Below, piece by piece: positions 1 through 7,610 of a DNA stretch of 40,425 nucleotides (position 1 is the first letter of the stretch; every line of letters begins with the position of its first letter). This DNA comes from Bacillus solimangrovi (lineage in GTDB: Bacteria > Bacillota > Bacilli > Bacillales > Bacillaceae_N). Made by a program: the position numbers and the translations under genes. Under the pieces are notes generated by a model that was not told where the DNA came from, made no database searches, and saw only the letters and a list, made by a program, of their open reading frames with translations. Location of the stretch: positions 1 through 40,425 of the forward strand of contig NZ_MJEH01000026.1 of the NCBI RefSeq assembly GCF_001742425.1. Reading direction: 5' to 3'.

Positions 1-194
1 CCCTATAGAATATAGAGCTAAAGCCGTTTAAATCATTTTTATTATTTCCACTGTCTACTTGACAGGGGGCAGTTCATCTTATGTCTCTGTGCTTTTTTCT
101 ACTGTTACGTGTACCTATAGAGTTTATAATATTCGTTCTCAAGTTCTCGTACTTTGCATAGTTTGTTACAAAAGTCACTTAAGGCGGTGAAGTG

Positions 195-1076
195 ATGGCA
201 TGGGTTGATATATTAAAGGAACGAACATTCAAACGGTTCGATTATTTAATTAATTCACGTCTTGATAACGAGGTTATAGATGAGGAGCAAGTAGTCTTTG
301 ATAGAAAGAAGCAAATGTTTAAAAAGCGAGGAGCAGAAATCGTTAAAACAAATGTTGAAGCATTCCCAAGCAGGGAACGATCTGTATTTAATAAGAAGGA
401 AATCGAGTACCGACTTAAGATTGAATTTCTTGTGAAGCAAGGTGGATTTTTTTATATAGAGGAACAAAATGAACAACGATGTGCAACCTTTCAAAAAGGA
501 GCATTGATAGAAGATAGAAGGGTTAGTGTGAAAGCTGAGCAGATAGATGAACTCTCATTATTTGAGGGGAATAAAGAGCGAGTAGCTTATTATTACGATC
601 GTCGTAAAGCAGTGCAGTACGCGGAGAAATGGTGGGATGGTCGGAATCCTGCCTATCGTGATTTTGATGTCGATTGTACGAACTTTATCTCACAATGCTT
701 GCGAGCAGGAGGTGCACCGATGACAGGACATCCGAATCGCGCAAAGGGTTGGTGGTATAGTGGGAATAATTGGAGTTATAGCTGGGCTGTTGCACATTCA
801 TTACGATGGTACCTAAGTGGAGCTAAGCAAGGTTTACAAGCAAAAGAAAAACATTCAGCACAAGAGCTTATACCTGGTGATGTGATTTGTTATGATTTCC
901 AAGGTACTGGTAAATGGGATCATAATACAATTGTTGTAGCGAAGGATGATCAGAATGAACCGCTTGTGAATGCACATACGAATGATAGTCGGATGAGGTA
1001 TTGGAAGTATGAAGATTCCGCTGCATGGACACCAGATATTAAATACAAATTCTTTCATATACTTAGTCAAGACTAG
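195..1076 (+). CDS. yhbB: YhbB-like protein with C-terminal amidase_6-type domain
   Basis: A protein of 293 residues. The last 160 or so residues have the look of the putative amidase family (Amidase_6, NlpC/P60-like fold): a block with DCTNFISQ (Cys-bearing motif), a Trp-rich stretch, GDVICYDF, WDHNTIVV with the likely catalytic His, and NAHTNDSRMRYW near the end. The first 130 residues are charged and not recognised. No signal peptide is visible, so it is probably cytoplasmic or loaded into the spore. ATG 195 is preferred over GTG 192 because it lies 7 bases after the GGCGG of the ribosome binding site at 181-190. In B. subtilis yhbB lies next to cspR/trmL, upstream of prkA, and the same order is seen here. 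The substrate is unknown. Confidence 0.75.
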   Translation: MAWVDILKERTFKRFDYLINSRLDNEVIDEEQVVFDRKKQMFKKRGAEIVKTNVEAFPSRERSVFNKKEIEYRLKIEFLVKQGGFFYIEEQNEQRCATFQKGALIEDRRVSVKAEQIDELSLFEGNKERVAYYYDRRKAVQYAEKWWDGRNPAYRDFDVDCTNFISQCLRAGGAPMTGHPNRAKGWWYSGNNWSYSWAVAHSLRWYLSGAKQGLQAKEKHSAQELIPGDVICYDFQGTGKWDHNTIVVAKDDQNEPLVNAHTNDSRMRYWKYEDSAAWTPDIKYKFFHILSQD

Positions 1077-1117
1077 TGAACAGGGTATCTCTTCTTTTTA
1101 ACTACGTGAAAAAATGC

Positions 1118-1123
1118 TATAAT
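1118..1123 (+). promoter_or_regulatory. Candidate sigma-A -10 box for trmL
   Basis: TATAAT lies 42 bases before the trmL start. The region 17 bases upstream is only T-rich (about 1095-1100), so the -35 match is poor. Confidence 0.4.
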
Positions 1124-1164
1124 AATGAAGTTATTTAAGAAAGCGTATAGAAGAGGTGTTCATA

Positions 1165-1653
1165 ATGGGTTTGCATATCGTGTTGTATCAACCTGAAATT
1201 CCTGCAAATACGGGAAATATTGCTCGTACTTGTGCAGCAACGAATACAACATTACATTTAATTCGCCCGTTAGGTTTTTCAACTGACGATAAGATGTTAA
1301 AGCGTGCTGGACTAGATTATTGGAAATACGCTGATGTTCGTTATTATGATTCATTAGACGAGTTATTTGAGAAGTATAAAGATGGAGAGTTTTTCTATCT
1401 GACAAAGTTTGGTGAACGTAATCATACATCATATGAGTATAATGAAATAGACAAAGATTATTTCTTTGTATTCGGTCGTGAAACAAATGGTCTACCAGAT
1501 GAATTAATCGCAGCGAATAAAGAGCGTTGTCTTCGTCTACCGATGACAGAACATGTTCGTTCATTGAACCTTTCAAATACAGCTGCAATCCTCGTATATG
1601 AGGCATTACGTCAGCAGGATTATCAGAACTTGATTTCTAGTTACCGAAGCTAG
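1165..1653 (+). CDS. trmL: tRNA (cytidine(34)-2'-O)-methyltransferase TrmL
   Basis: A 162-residue SPOUT-class methyltransferase that uses S-adenosylmethionine to 2'-O-methylate the wobble base of tRNA-Leu isoacceptors. Seen in sequence: N-terminal LYQPEIPANTGNIARTC, central FVFGRETNGLP (SAM-binding knot loop), and C-terminal RSLNLSNTAAILVYEALRQ, all hallmarks of TrmL (formerly CspR/YibK). Length fits the family (about 155-160). ATG 1165 is chosen because AGAGGTG at 1152-1158 is well placed; an in-frame GTG at 1156 lies inside that binding site. Neighbour of yhbB as in B. subtilis. Confidence 0.95.
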   Translation: MGLHIVLYQPEIPANTGNIARTCAATNTTLHLIRPLGFSTDDKMLKRAGLDYWKYADVRYYDSLDELFEKYKDGEFFYLTKFGERNHTSYEYNEIDKDYFFVFGRETNGLPDELIAANKERCLRLPMTEHVRSLNLSNTAAILVYEALRQQDYQNLISSYRS

Positions 1654-1655
1654 AT

Positions 1656-1697
1656 ATGAGAAAACACGCCTTCCATGTGAGGGCGTGTTTTCTCATT
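1656..1697 (+). terminator. Rho-independent terminator after trmL
   Basis: TGAGAAAACACGCC (1657-1670) pairs with GGCGTGTTTTCTCA (1682-1695) to give a 14-bp stem. The T-run lies inside the 3' arm and the A-run inside the 5' arm, so it could act in both directions, also for the minus-strand small gene that ends at 1731. Confidence 0.85.
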
Positions 1698-1730
1698 ACT
1701 GTATACATATCATGTGTGAATGATTTCTAA

Positions 1731-1823
1731 TTACTTTGCTTTACCTGGTTTATCGTTATAACCAGCTGTAAAGATAGCAGTTAGGAACGCTAACGACACA
1801 ACCATAATTAGAGCGAATCCCAT
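1731..1823 (-). CDS. 30-residue single-pass membrane peptide
   Basis: A short gene that reads MGFALIMVVSLAFLTAIF, then TAGYNDKPGKAK and a stop. The first 20 residues form one hydrophobic helix and the tail is polar and basic, so it should be a membrane peptide with a C-terminal charged tail. An AAAGGAGG ribosome binding site lies 8-10 bases before the ATG (plus-strand 1833-1840 region), and it ends at the shared terminator after trmL, both arguing that it is a real gene. The size and layout resemble the tiny membrane peptides common in Bacillus (many made in sporulation), but I do not recognise the family. Confidence 0.7.
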   Translation of the reverse strand: MGFALIMVVSLAFLTAIFTAGYNDKPGKAK

Positions 1824-1860
1824 GTTGTATCCTCCTTTGTTATTGGTTAGTTAGAAAGGA

Positions 1861-1888
1861 ATTATAGTATATACCTTCTAATCCACAA
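1861..1888 (-). promoter_or_regulatory. Candidate sigma-A-like promoter for the 30-residue gene
   Basis: On the minus strand TTGTGG (1883-1888) and TATAAT (1861-1866) are separated by 16 bases, some 40 bases before the gene start. Confidence 0.4.
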
Positions 1889-1933
1889 TTCATCAAATAT
1901 AAATTTATTATAGCCCAATTCAATAGTGGTGTG

Positions 1934-1958
1934 AATGATTTGTGAGGACAAAATCATT
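1934..1958. repeat. Inverted repeat upstream of the IsdG-like gene
   Basis: AATGATTT (1934-1941) and AAATCATT (1951-1958) are perfect inverted arms around a 9-base loop. It has no T-run and does not resemble the Fur box consensus closely; it could be an operator for the next gene. Confidence 0.4.
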
Positions 1959-2035
1959 AAAACCTATTATTAGGATGTTGATTTGCTTTGCTATATAATA
2001 TATAAATACCGAATATTCAGAAGGAGGAATGGGAT

Positions 2036-2350
2036 ATGTACGTAGTAATGAACGAGTTATACATTCCAAAAGAAGCGAAAGAACCGATGAAGAAGCGATT
2101 TGGAGCAAGTGCAAATAATATGAAAGAGGTTCCCGGTTGCATTGAGTTTATGTTTTTAGACAATGAGAAGGAAGATGGTAAGCAAGTTGTCTTTACGAAG
2201 TGGGAGTCTAAGTTAGATTATGAGAACTGGGTAAATAGTGACGCATTTCGTAAAGCCCATTCTGAAAGAGGGAAGAGTGGCGAAGCTAAAAAACAAGAAC
2301 AACCAAGTAACAATGAGCTCAATGCGTATGAGGTTGTGCATCATACATAA
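2036..2350 (+). CDS. Heme-degrading monooxygenase-like protein (IsdG/HmoA family)
   Basis: A 104-residue single ferredoxin-like (antibiotic biosynthesis monooxygenase) domain. Residues that match the heme-binding and catalytic set of IsdG enzymes are present: Asn6 in MNELYIP, Trp65 in NWVNSDAF, and His75 in AFRKAHSERG, the expected proximal heme ligand. It would act as a dimer in the cytoplasm, opening the heme ring to release iron. A GAAGGAGG-type ribosome binding site sits at about 2021-2028. The tail after residue 80 is polar. B. subtilis HmoA is of the same size. Members with other substrates exist, so heme as substrate is inferred from the three residues. Confidence 0.75.
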   Translation: MYVVMNELYIPKEAKEPMKKRFGASANNMKEVPGCIEFMFLDNEKEDGKQVVFTKWESKLDYENWVNSDAFRKAHSERGKSGEAKKQEQPSNNELNAYEVVHHT

Positions 2351-2358
2351 AAGATATC

Positions 2359-2395
2359 AAGCTGACTATGCAATTGAGGTGGTCAGCTTTTATGT
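2359..2395 (+). terminator. Terminator after the IsdG-like gene
   Basis: AAGCTGAC (from 2359) and GTCAGCTT (2382-2389) form a stem around a 15-base loop, followed by a short TTTAT. Confidence 0.6.
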
Positions 2396-2445
2396 ATTCT
2401 TTGTTCGGGAATTACTCTTATTAATAGAATAGAAGGAGGTTTACT

Positions 2446-2742
2446 ATGATATTAGAAGCGGTGATGCTGCAAGTGAAAAATGGGTTGGAACAACAATTTG
2501 AAGATGCTTTTCGTCAGGCATCTCCTATCATTTCATCAATAAAAGGATATCGCTCACATGAGTTACAACGTTGTATTGAAGAAGATGGAAAATACCTACT
2601 GCTAGTCCAATGGGAGAACTTAGAAGATCATACAGTTGGATTCAGACAATCAAGTGAATACGAACAATGGAAGAAGCTATTGCACCATTTCTATGATCCA
2701 TTTCCAACTGTTGAACATTTTGAGCGAGTGAATGTATCATGA
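2446..2742 (+). CDS. Antibiotic biosynthesis monooxygenase (ABM) domain protein
   Basis: A 98-residue single-domain protein with the ABM pattern: MILEAVMLQVKNG at the start, SIKGYRSHELQRC, YLLLVQWENLEDHTVGFR, then a conserved aromatic C-terminus with HHFYDPFPTVEHFE. This is the YczJ-like type found widely in Firmicutes. A strong GAAGGAGG ribosome binding site (2431-2438) precedes ATG 2446. It lacks the Asn/Trp/His set of the upstream IsdG-like protein at the same positions, so heme breakdown is not supported. The two ABM-fold genes lie in the same direction but are separated by a terminator. Substrate unknown. Confidence 0.75.
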   Translation: MILEAVMLQVKNGLEQQFEDAFRQASPIISSIKGYRSHELQRCIEEDGKYLLLVQWENLEDHTVGFRQSSEYEQWKKLLHHFYDPFPTVEHFERVNVS

Positions 2743-2760
2743 CCCAATTGGCTCAACTAA

Positions 2761-2796
2761 CCATCAGTGGAGATGAAGGAATATCCTCACTGATGG
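2761..2796. terminator. Hairpin between convergent genes
   Basis: CCATCAGTG (2761-2769) and CACTGATGG (2788-2796) form a 9-bp stem between genes that end at 2742 and 2807. No clear T-run on either side, so termination is likely but weak. Confidence 0.45.
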
Positions 2797-2806
2797 AAGC
2801 TTCACC

Positions 2807-3727
2807 TTATATATTGTCCATCCAATTCTTAAGTTGTGATAAAAGTCCATTCGGTTTATCATGTTCGATTGGTTGTTGCTGAACTTGTTGAGAAGCAGTT
2901 TGCTCAGAATGGTTAGTAGCTTTTGGTTTTTTTGGTGGTGTCAGCTCTTTATTTATTTTTTTATCAAGAGGCTTCGGTAATTTGGATAGATTCGGCTGAT
3001 TACTGATTGTATGATAGAACCAATTGTCGTTAGAAATCATGGCTTTCTTATTGTTAGTTGTATTAACGTTATTGTTCTTAAGTTCCTCTTCGTTAATTGA
3101 GTCTGTCGTTTGTGGTGTGTTATCTTCTGATAATGGTTTTGATAGTTTCGATTCAAGTTGTTGGAAGTGTGTGGATAGTTCGTCAGAAAGGTTAGATGTG
3201 ACTGCATATTCTAATGTATTAAGAGAGGATTGCATTTCATTTTGTGTAATTAGTATTTCATTGATGATTTCTTCTAGGGCCGATAGTCGATTTAATTTAC
3301 TTAGGATTCTTGATTGATCTGATGCATTTTCAGATGTAATCATGTTATCGTTAATTTGTGTTGTTAAGTCTTTAATAGATATATTTAATTGACTAACAAG
3401 GTTATTGTATTGTTGTTGGAACTGTTCTTTATTATCTTCCTTGGTTTGTATTTCCTCGTGTTCGATTTGTAGCTGCTCCTCTTCATTGTTAATTTGTTTA
3501 TATGTTGTAGTTATATTAATAAAATTCTCTTCCGATTCTAATAGTGCTTTGTTATGGTCTTCAACTATATCAATGATAGATCTTATTTCCTTATTAAGCA
3601 TGTTCTTTTCACTTTGAGCTTTGTGCCTCTTGCTTAGATTAAAAATGTTTTTTAATCTTTCTTTCACTTCTTCAACATAATGATATTTACCCTCTTCTTT
3701 CCTGTCATGATGTTCATATTTGTCCAT
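2807..3727 (-). CDS. Unrecognised hydrophilic coiled-coil protein
   Basis: A 306-residue protein rich in Gln, Asn, Glu and Lys, with no membrane segment or signal peptide. Residues 15-200 have long heptad-like runs and probably form coiled coil; residues 200-290 are low-complexity, Asn/Pro/Gln-rich and probably disordered; the last 15 residues (LLSQLKNWMDNI) look like an amphipathic helix. Short terminal helices of this kind often mediate docking. Ribosome binding site AAAGG lies about 12 bases before the ATG. It is divergent from the gene at 3934. I do not recognise the family; a structural role is a guess. Confidence 0.65.
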   Translation of the reverse strand: MDKYEHHDRKEEGKYHYVEEVKERLKNIFNLSKRHKAQSEKNMLNKEIRSIIDIVEDHNKALLESEENFINITTTYKQINNEEEQLQIEHEEIQTKEDNKEQFQQQYNNLVSQLNISIKDLTTQINDNMITSENASDQSRILSKLNRLSALEEIINEILITQNEMQSSLNTLEYAVTSNLSDELSTHFQQLESKLSKPLSEDNTPQTTDSINEEELKNNNVNTTNNKKAMISNDNWFYHTISNQPNLSKLPKPLDKKINKELTPPKKPKATNHSEQTASQQVQQQPIEHDKPNGLLSQLKNWMDNI

Positions 3728-3933
3728 TTTATATACAACCTTTCATTCGCATTTTCTACAATGTATGCGTTAATTGTACAATTTGATTAAGCTATTCTAA
3801 CAAAGTTGCACAATTTTGTTGATTCATTTTTCTTATCTACACTTTTTGCTTATTCAAAGTATTTACTAGTTGCATATGATAAAACATATAAAAACTATAC
3901 TGACGAGATAATAATAGATAAAGAGGTGTGAAA

Positions 3934-4512
3934 ATGAATCAAAATTCATTAGAAGGGATAGAGGCAAAGCTTTTCCAACTTGAACAGGAATTACTCAGTA
4001 CACGCAGAAGTATAGAAAAATTAAAAAGTTCGATCAAAGTAAATGGAAGCCCATTATTAGTACCCTATTTTAATTATTCATTGACGATGCCAAAGAGAAC
4101 AGCTACTAATAAAGCATTAGTATTAGGTAGCTTCATTATAAAAAATATTGGAGAAAGCCCTCTTCATAATCCGTTCATATGTATTAAAATAACCCCGTAT
4201 GAACACATACCATTTACAGCGAAAATTGGTACTCAAGAAATCGTTGACACATCTATGCGATCAATTTCCTCAGAAACTTGGGATTATTTGAATGAAGAAG
4301 CGAAGGATAAAGGGATCGATTCAGGAGAATATTGGTTAAAGCCTGTAGTTACACAGAAAGTGGATGTTGGTAATTCAATTAGTCTGTTAAACTTTCAAAT
4401 TCCATTAGATTTTGAACATGTAGATAAGCAGTTTAAAGTGGTTGGGTTTATATACGGAGATGAAATTCAACAAGGTGTACGGTCACTTAATAGTATACGT
4501 ATTAACAAATAG
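3934..4512 (+). CDS. Unrecognised protein with short coiled coil and beta-rich domain
   Basis: A 192-residue protein. Residues 5-33 form a short coiled coil; the remainder has alternating hydrophobic strands (LVLGSFIIKNIG, FKVVGFIYGDE) and looks like one beta-rich domain. There is no signal peptide. ATG 3934 follows AGAGGTG at 3922-3928. A sequence matching the sigma-K -10 consensus (CATATGATA, 3873-3881) lies upstream, but there is no clear AC at the -35, so sporulation control is only a possibility. It is divergent from the coiled-coil gene at 2807-3727 and both may serve the same structure. Function not recognised. Confidence 0.6.
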   Translation: MNQNSLEGIEAKLFQLEQELLSTRRSIEKLKSSIKVNGSPLLVPYFNYSLTMPKRTATNKALVLGSFIIKNIGESPLHNPFICIKITPYEHIPFTAKIGTQEIVDTSMRSISSETWDYLNEEAKDKGIDSGEYWLKPVVTQKVDVGNSISLLNFQIPLDFEHVDKQFKVVGFIYGDEIQQGVRSLNSIRINK

Positions 4513-4522
4513 GTAGTGAATG

Positions 4523-4555
4523 AAAGCATGACCAACACAAAATGGTTGTGCTTTT
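4523..4555 (+). terminator. Terminator after the gene at 3934
   Basis: AAAGCA..ACCA (4523-4534) pairs with TGGT..TGCTTT (4543-4554), with a two-base internal mismatch, followed by a short T-run. Confidence 0.6.
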
Positions 4556-4720
4556 GTTCTTGTAGCGGGTTGTTCAATAATTTTTTTCTAGAGGTGTTCC
4601 AAATAGAAAATAGGTTTTATTACCAATTTTTAGTTAACTAAACATTTTCATCAAGCCATTTGCATTGGACATGAATAGGATGGAGTGTAAACTATTAAAT
4701 TTATAGAAAGGAGAAGTTTT

Positions 4721-5362
4721 ATGTCACGTTCACTTAATTACTCGGACCTTCAGAGAGAGTGTATCGACGCTCATAAAATTTTCGATTATGTATTAACAAG
4801 TAAGGAACAATGTTTTGAGGATGTTGTGTTTACGGGAATATCGTCTGCAGCAGGTGATACTATTTCTGTATCATCATGCCAAATAGGTCCTGATAGTACA
4901 TGTCCAGAAATTTCAGATCCAGAAAATCGACCAACTGTTACAGTAGAGCTTCCAGACGGTACAGATGTTGATCTACAGGTTGTAACCCTTCAAAAAACAA
5001 TTCAAATTATAATTGAAGGAGATGTAACAAGTGGTGGAACTGCTACACCTTTCACATCTACAGCCGTTGTTGTGTTCTGTCCAGAGGAAGTATTAATGTG
5101 TGCACCGATAGGCACAATGGTAGACTGTATGATTACGGATACGTCAAGATGTGTCGTTGGAGCTCTTACTCTTGATCCAGCCAATAGTACGGCAACTGGC
5201 AATGTACATGTCTTAGCATGTCAAGGTATTCAAACATATGCAGAGGTTAAACTTGAGATTCTAGCGAAAATTTGTGACCCGCGTGGTATCATTCCGTTTC
5301 CAGAATGTGAAGTGAATCCGTTCCCACAACAATGTCCAAGTATCTTCCCTCCTGCTCATTAA
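4721..5362 (+). CDS. Cysteine-rich spore-surface-like protein, paralogue 1 of 5
   Basis: A 213-residue protein, first of five tandem paralogues. Conserved blocks: N-terminal LQRECIDA..IFDYVLTS, then QCFE, a C..C pair, ENRPTVTVELP, VVTLQKT, FCPEEVLMCAPIGT, DTSRCVVG, VLACQ.IQ, LEILAKICDPR and the C-terminal NPFPQQCPS.FP. About eleven Cys residues sit at fixed positions. There is no signal peptide, so it would be deposited from the cytoplasm side, as in mother-cell assembly of coat or exosporium. The VEL-VVTLQKT-FCPEEV-CAPxGT-VKLEILAKIC pattern recalls cysteine-rich Bacillus coat proteins annotated as the BMQ_0737 type, but that link is from memory. A GAAAGGAG site precedes the ATG. Confidence 0.6.
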   Translation: MSRSLNYSDLQRECIDAHKIFDYVLTSKEQCFEDVVFTGISSAAGDTISVSSCQIGPDSTCPEISDPENRPTVTVELPDGTDVDLQVVTLQKTIQIIIEGDVTSGGTATPFTSTAVVVFCPEEVLMCAPIGTMVDCMITDTSRCVVGALTLDPANSTATGNVHVLACQGIQTYAEVKLEILAKICDPRGIIPFPECEVNPFPQQCPSIFPPAH

Positions 5363-5390
5363 TTAAGAGTCACTACTAGTTTTGAAGCAG

Positions 5391-5422
5391 TGTGGGTAGA
5401 ATTTCTATCCACACATTTTTTT
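5391..5422 (+). terminator. Intergenic hairpin 1 of the paralogue array
   Basis: TGTGGGTAGA (5391-5400) and TCTATCCACA (5404-5413) form a 10-bp stem with a 3-base loop, then CATTTTTTT. It ends only about 8 bases before the GGGGAGG ribosome binding site of the next gene. It may be a partial terminator or an mRNA processing/stability element. Confidence 0.75.
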
Positions 5423-5442
5423 CTAGAGGGGAGGATAAAATC

Positions 5443-6093
5443 ATGTCAAAATACAAATGTTTACCTGATTTACAACGAGAGTGTATCGACGCTACGAAAG
5501 TTTTTGACTATGTGCTAACGAGTAAACAGCAATGTTTTGAAAATGTTGCTTTTACATTTAGTGAAGACATTCTAGGTAGAGAAATTGTTGTTACATCTTG
5601 CCAAATTGCCCCTACTAGTACATGTATTGAAATATCAGATCAAAATAACCGTCCGACAATTATTGTAGAGATTCCAGACTGTCCAGATGTTGAACTTGAA
5701 ATCGTAACGTTACAAAAAACGATTATTATCAATCTTACAGGACAGTTGATAGACGTAGATAATATTGCGACAGATTTTACTGCAACAGCAACCGTTATAT
5801 TTTGTCCAGAAGAAGTGCTGCTGTGTGCACCAACAGGAACATTGGTAGATTGTGTGATTACAGATACGTCTAGATGTGTGGTAGGCAGTTTAACCCGAAT
5901 GGCAACTTCTGCTCCTAATGTTGCAACGGGTAACGTGCATGTCTTAGCATGTCAAAGCATTCAATCATATGCACCAGTGAAACTTGAAATACTAGCGAAA
6001 ATCTGTGACCCACGTTCTCTAATTTCAATACCAGAATGTGAGGTTAATCCGTTCCCGCAACAATGTCCAAGTATCTTCCCTCCTGCTCATTAG
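5443..6093 (+). CDS. Cysteine-rich spore-surface-like protein, paralogue 2 of 5
   Basis: A 216-residue paralogue with all conserved blocks: LQRECIDATKVFDYVLTS, NRPTIIVEIP, FCPEEVLLCAPTGT, DTSRCVVG, VLACQSIQS, LEILAKICDPR and NPFPQQCPSIFPPAH. The true start is ATG 5443 after GAGGGGAGG; an in-frame GTG at 5392 lies in the upstream hairpin and gives an unrelated N-terminus. Its first 30 codons are nearly identical at DNA level to those of paralogue 3, a sign of recent duplication or gene conversion. The middle, between TFSEDI and the second Cys pair, is the variable part. Confidence 0.6.
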   Translation: MSKYKCLPDLQRECIDATKVFDYVLTSKQQCFENVAFTFSEDILGREIVVTSCQIAPTSTCIEISDQNNRPTIIVEIPDCPDVELEIVTLQKTIIINLTGQLIDVDNIATDFTATATVIFCPEEVLLCAPTGTLVDCVITDTSRCVVGSLTRMATSAPNVATGNVHVLACQSIQSYAPVKLEILAKICDPRSLISIPECEVNPFPQQCPSIFPPAH

Positions 6094-6110
6094 TTAAGAG
6101 TTAAGAATCT

Positions 6111-6142
6111 GTGTGGATAGACTGCCTATCCGCACATTTTTT
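6111..6142 (+). terminator. Intergenic hairpin 2 of the paralogue array
   Basis: GTGTGGATAG (6111-6120) pairs with CTATCCGCAC (6126-6135), one G-T wobble, followed by ATTTTTT and then the AAAGGAGG of the next gene. It is homologous to hairpin 1, with changes that keep pairing. Confidence 0.75.
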
Positions 6143-6165
6143 ACTAGAAAGGAGGATGAAAAACC

Positions 6166-6816
6166 ATGTCAAAATACAAATGCTTACCTGATTTACAACG
6201 AGAGTGTATCGATGCTACCAAAGTTTTTGACTATGTGCTAACGAGTAAACAGCAATGTTTTGAGAATGTTGCATTTCTGTTTAGCGAAATGGTTAATGGC
6301 AATATGATTGACGTTGACTCTTGCCAAATTGCTTCTACTAGTACATGTATTGAAATTTCTGATCCGAACAATCGCCCGACTGTTACAGTGGAACTTCCAG
6401 ACGGTACAGTGGAATTAGAGGTTGTAACGCTTCAGAAAACAGTTAATCTATTTGTTGAAGCAGAGATTATTGCTCCAAATGGAGCGATTACGTCTTCAAC
6501 TGCAACAGCAACCGTTGTATTTTGTCCAGAAGAAGTGGTGATGTGTGCACCAACTGGGACATTGATAGACTGTATGATTACGGACACATCAAGATGTGTA
6601 GTTGGTAGCTTGACCCCAGTGGGACTTGAATTTCCTAATGTTGCAACGGGTAACGTGCATGTCTTAGCATGTCAAAGCATCCAATCAAATGCTCTAGTGA
6701 AACTTGAGATTCTAGCGAAAATCTGTGACACACGAAGTATAATCCCTGTTCCAGAAGTGTGTGAAGTGAATCCAATCCCACAACAATGTCCGAGTGTCTT
6801 TCCTAGTGATCAGTAG
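6166..6816 (+). CDS. Cysteine-rich spore-surface-like protein, paralogue 3 of 5
   Basis: A 216-residue paralogue. It keeps LQRECIDATKVFDYVLTS, NRPTVTVELP, VVTLQKT, FCPEEVVMCAPTGT, DTSRCVVG and VLACQSIQS. Late positions differ: KICDTR for KICDPR, NPIPQQC for NPFPQQC and an end of PSDQ. The ribosome binding site is AAAGGAGG at about 6148-6155 and the start is ATG 6166. As in the others there is no signal peptide. Confidence 0.6.
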   Translation: MSKYKCLPDLQRECIDATKVFDYVLTSKQQCFENVAFLFSEMVNGNMIDVDSCQIASTSTCIEISDPNNRPTVTVELPDGTVELEVVTLQKTVNLFVEAEIIAPNGAITSSTATATVVFCPEEVVMCAPTGTLIDCMITDTSRCVVGSLTPVGLEFPNVATGNVHVLACQSIQSNALVKLEILAKICDTRSIIPVPEVCEVNPIPQQCPSVFPSDQ

Positions 6817-6884
6817 TTTATGGTCATAAAGATATGGAAAAGTATTCTATTCAAACATTTTTTCTAGAAAGGAGGAGAAAAAAT

Positions 6885-7532
6885 ATGTCTAATTCTAAAA
6901 GTTTATGTGATTTACAACGAGAGTGTATCGACGCTACGAAAGTTTTTGACTATGTGTTAACAAGTCAACAGCAATGCTTTGAGGATGTAACAACTTCACA
7001 GATTCCAGATTTAAATGATGGTGATACTCTTTCCGTTTCATCCTGCGAAATAACTTCTAATAGTACATGTATAGAAATTTCCGATAAAAATAATCGTCCA
7101 ACTGTTATTGTTGAGCTACCTAATGGTGAAGTTGAACTAGAAGTTGTAACACTTCAAAAAACAATTGAAATTGAGATTGAAGGGGAAGTAATAAGTGCTG
7201 GTGGAACTTCTACACCCTTCACAGCAACAGCAACCGTCGTGTTCTGTCCAGAAGAAGTATTAATGTGTGCACCGACAGGAACAACGGTAGACTGCATGAT
7301 TACGGATACGTCAAGGTGTGTCGTTGGTACTCTTACTGTTGATGCAGTTACAGACACAGCAACGGGTAACGTGCATGTCTTAGCATGTCAAAGCATTCAA
7401 TCAAATGCACCAGTAAAATTAGAAATACTAGCGAAAATCTGTGACCCACGAAGTATTATCCCTGTTCCAGACATCTGTGAAGTGAATCCATTCCCACAAC
7501 AATGTCCGAGTGTCTTCCCAAGTGCACATTAG
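6885..7532 (+). CDS. Cysteine-rich spore-surface-like protein, paralogue 4 of 5
   Basis: A 215-residue paralogue with the same block order. ATG 6885 follows AAAGGAGGAG; an upstream in-frame ATG at 6834 lies in the spacer and would add 17 unrelated residues. The central part (EIEIEGEVISAGGTSTPFT) is closest to that of paralogue 1, so the array has both local N-terminal exchange and older relations. The spacer before it has lost the hairpin found in the other spacers (6831-6866 is homologous but no longer self-complementary). Confidence 0.6.
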   Translation: MSNSKSLCDLQRECIDATKVFDYVLTSQQQCFEDVTTSQIPDLNDGDTLSVSSCEITSNSTCIEISDKNNRPTVIVELPNGEVELEVVTLQKTIEIEIEGEVISAGGTSTPFTATATVVFCPEEVLMCAPTGTTVDCMITDTSRCVVGTLTVDAVTDTATGNVHVLACQSIQSNAPVKLEILAKICDPRSIIPVPDICEVNPFPQQCPSVFPSAH

Positions 7533-7558
7533 TTAAGGTTATGTTTCAAATATTGAGC

Positions 7559-7590
7559 TGTGTGAATGGGATTCCTGTTCACACATTTTT
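7559..7590 (+). terminator. Intergenic hairpin 4 of the paralogue array
   Basis: TGTGTGAATGGG (7559-7570) pairs with CCTGTTCACACA (7574-7585) through 12 positions including two wobbles, with a 3-base loop, then TTTTT and the AAAGGAG of the next gene. Confidence 0.75.
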
Positions 7591-7610
7591 ATAGAAAGGA
7601 GAAAGGTATT

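Noticed and set aside
1160-1606. 148-codon minus-strand open frame opposite trmL
   Set aside because: It is a shadow of trmL in another frame, with no family-like sequence.
1934-1958. Fur box before the IsdG-like gene
   Set aside because: The inverted repeat AATGATTT/AAATCATT has a 9-base gap and does not fit the 7-1-7 pattern of Fur sites.
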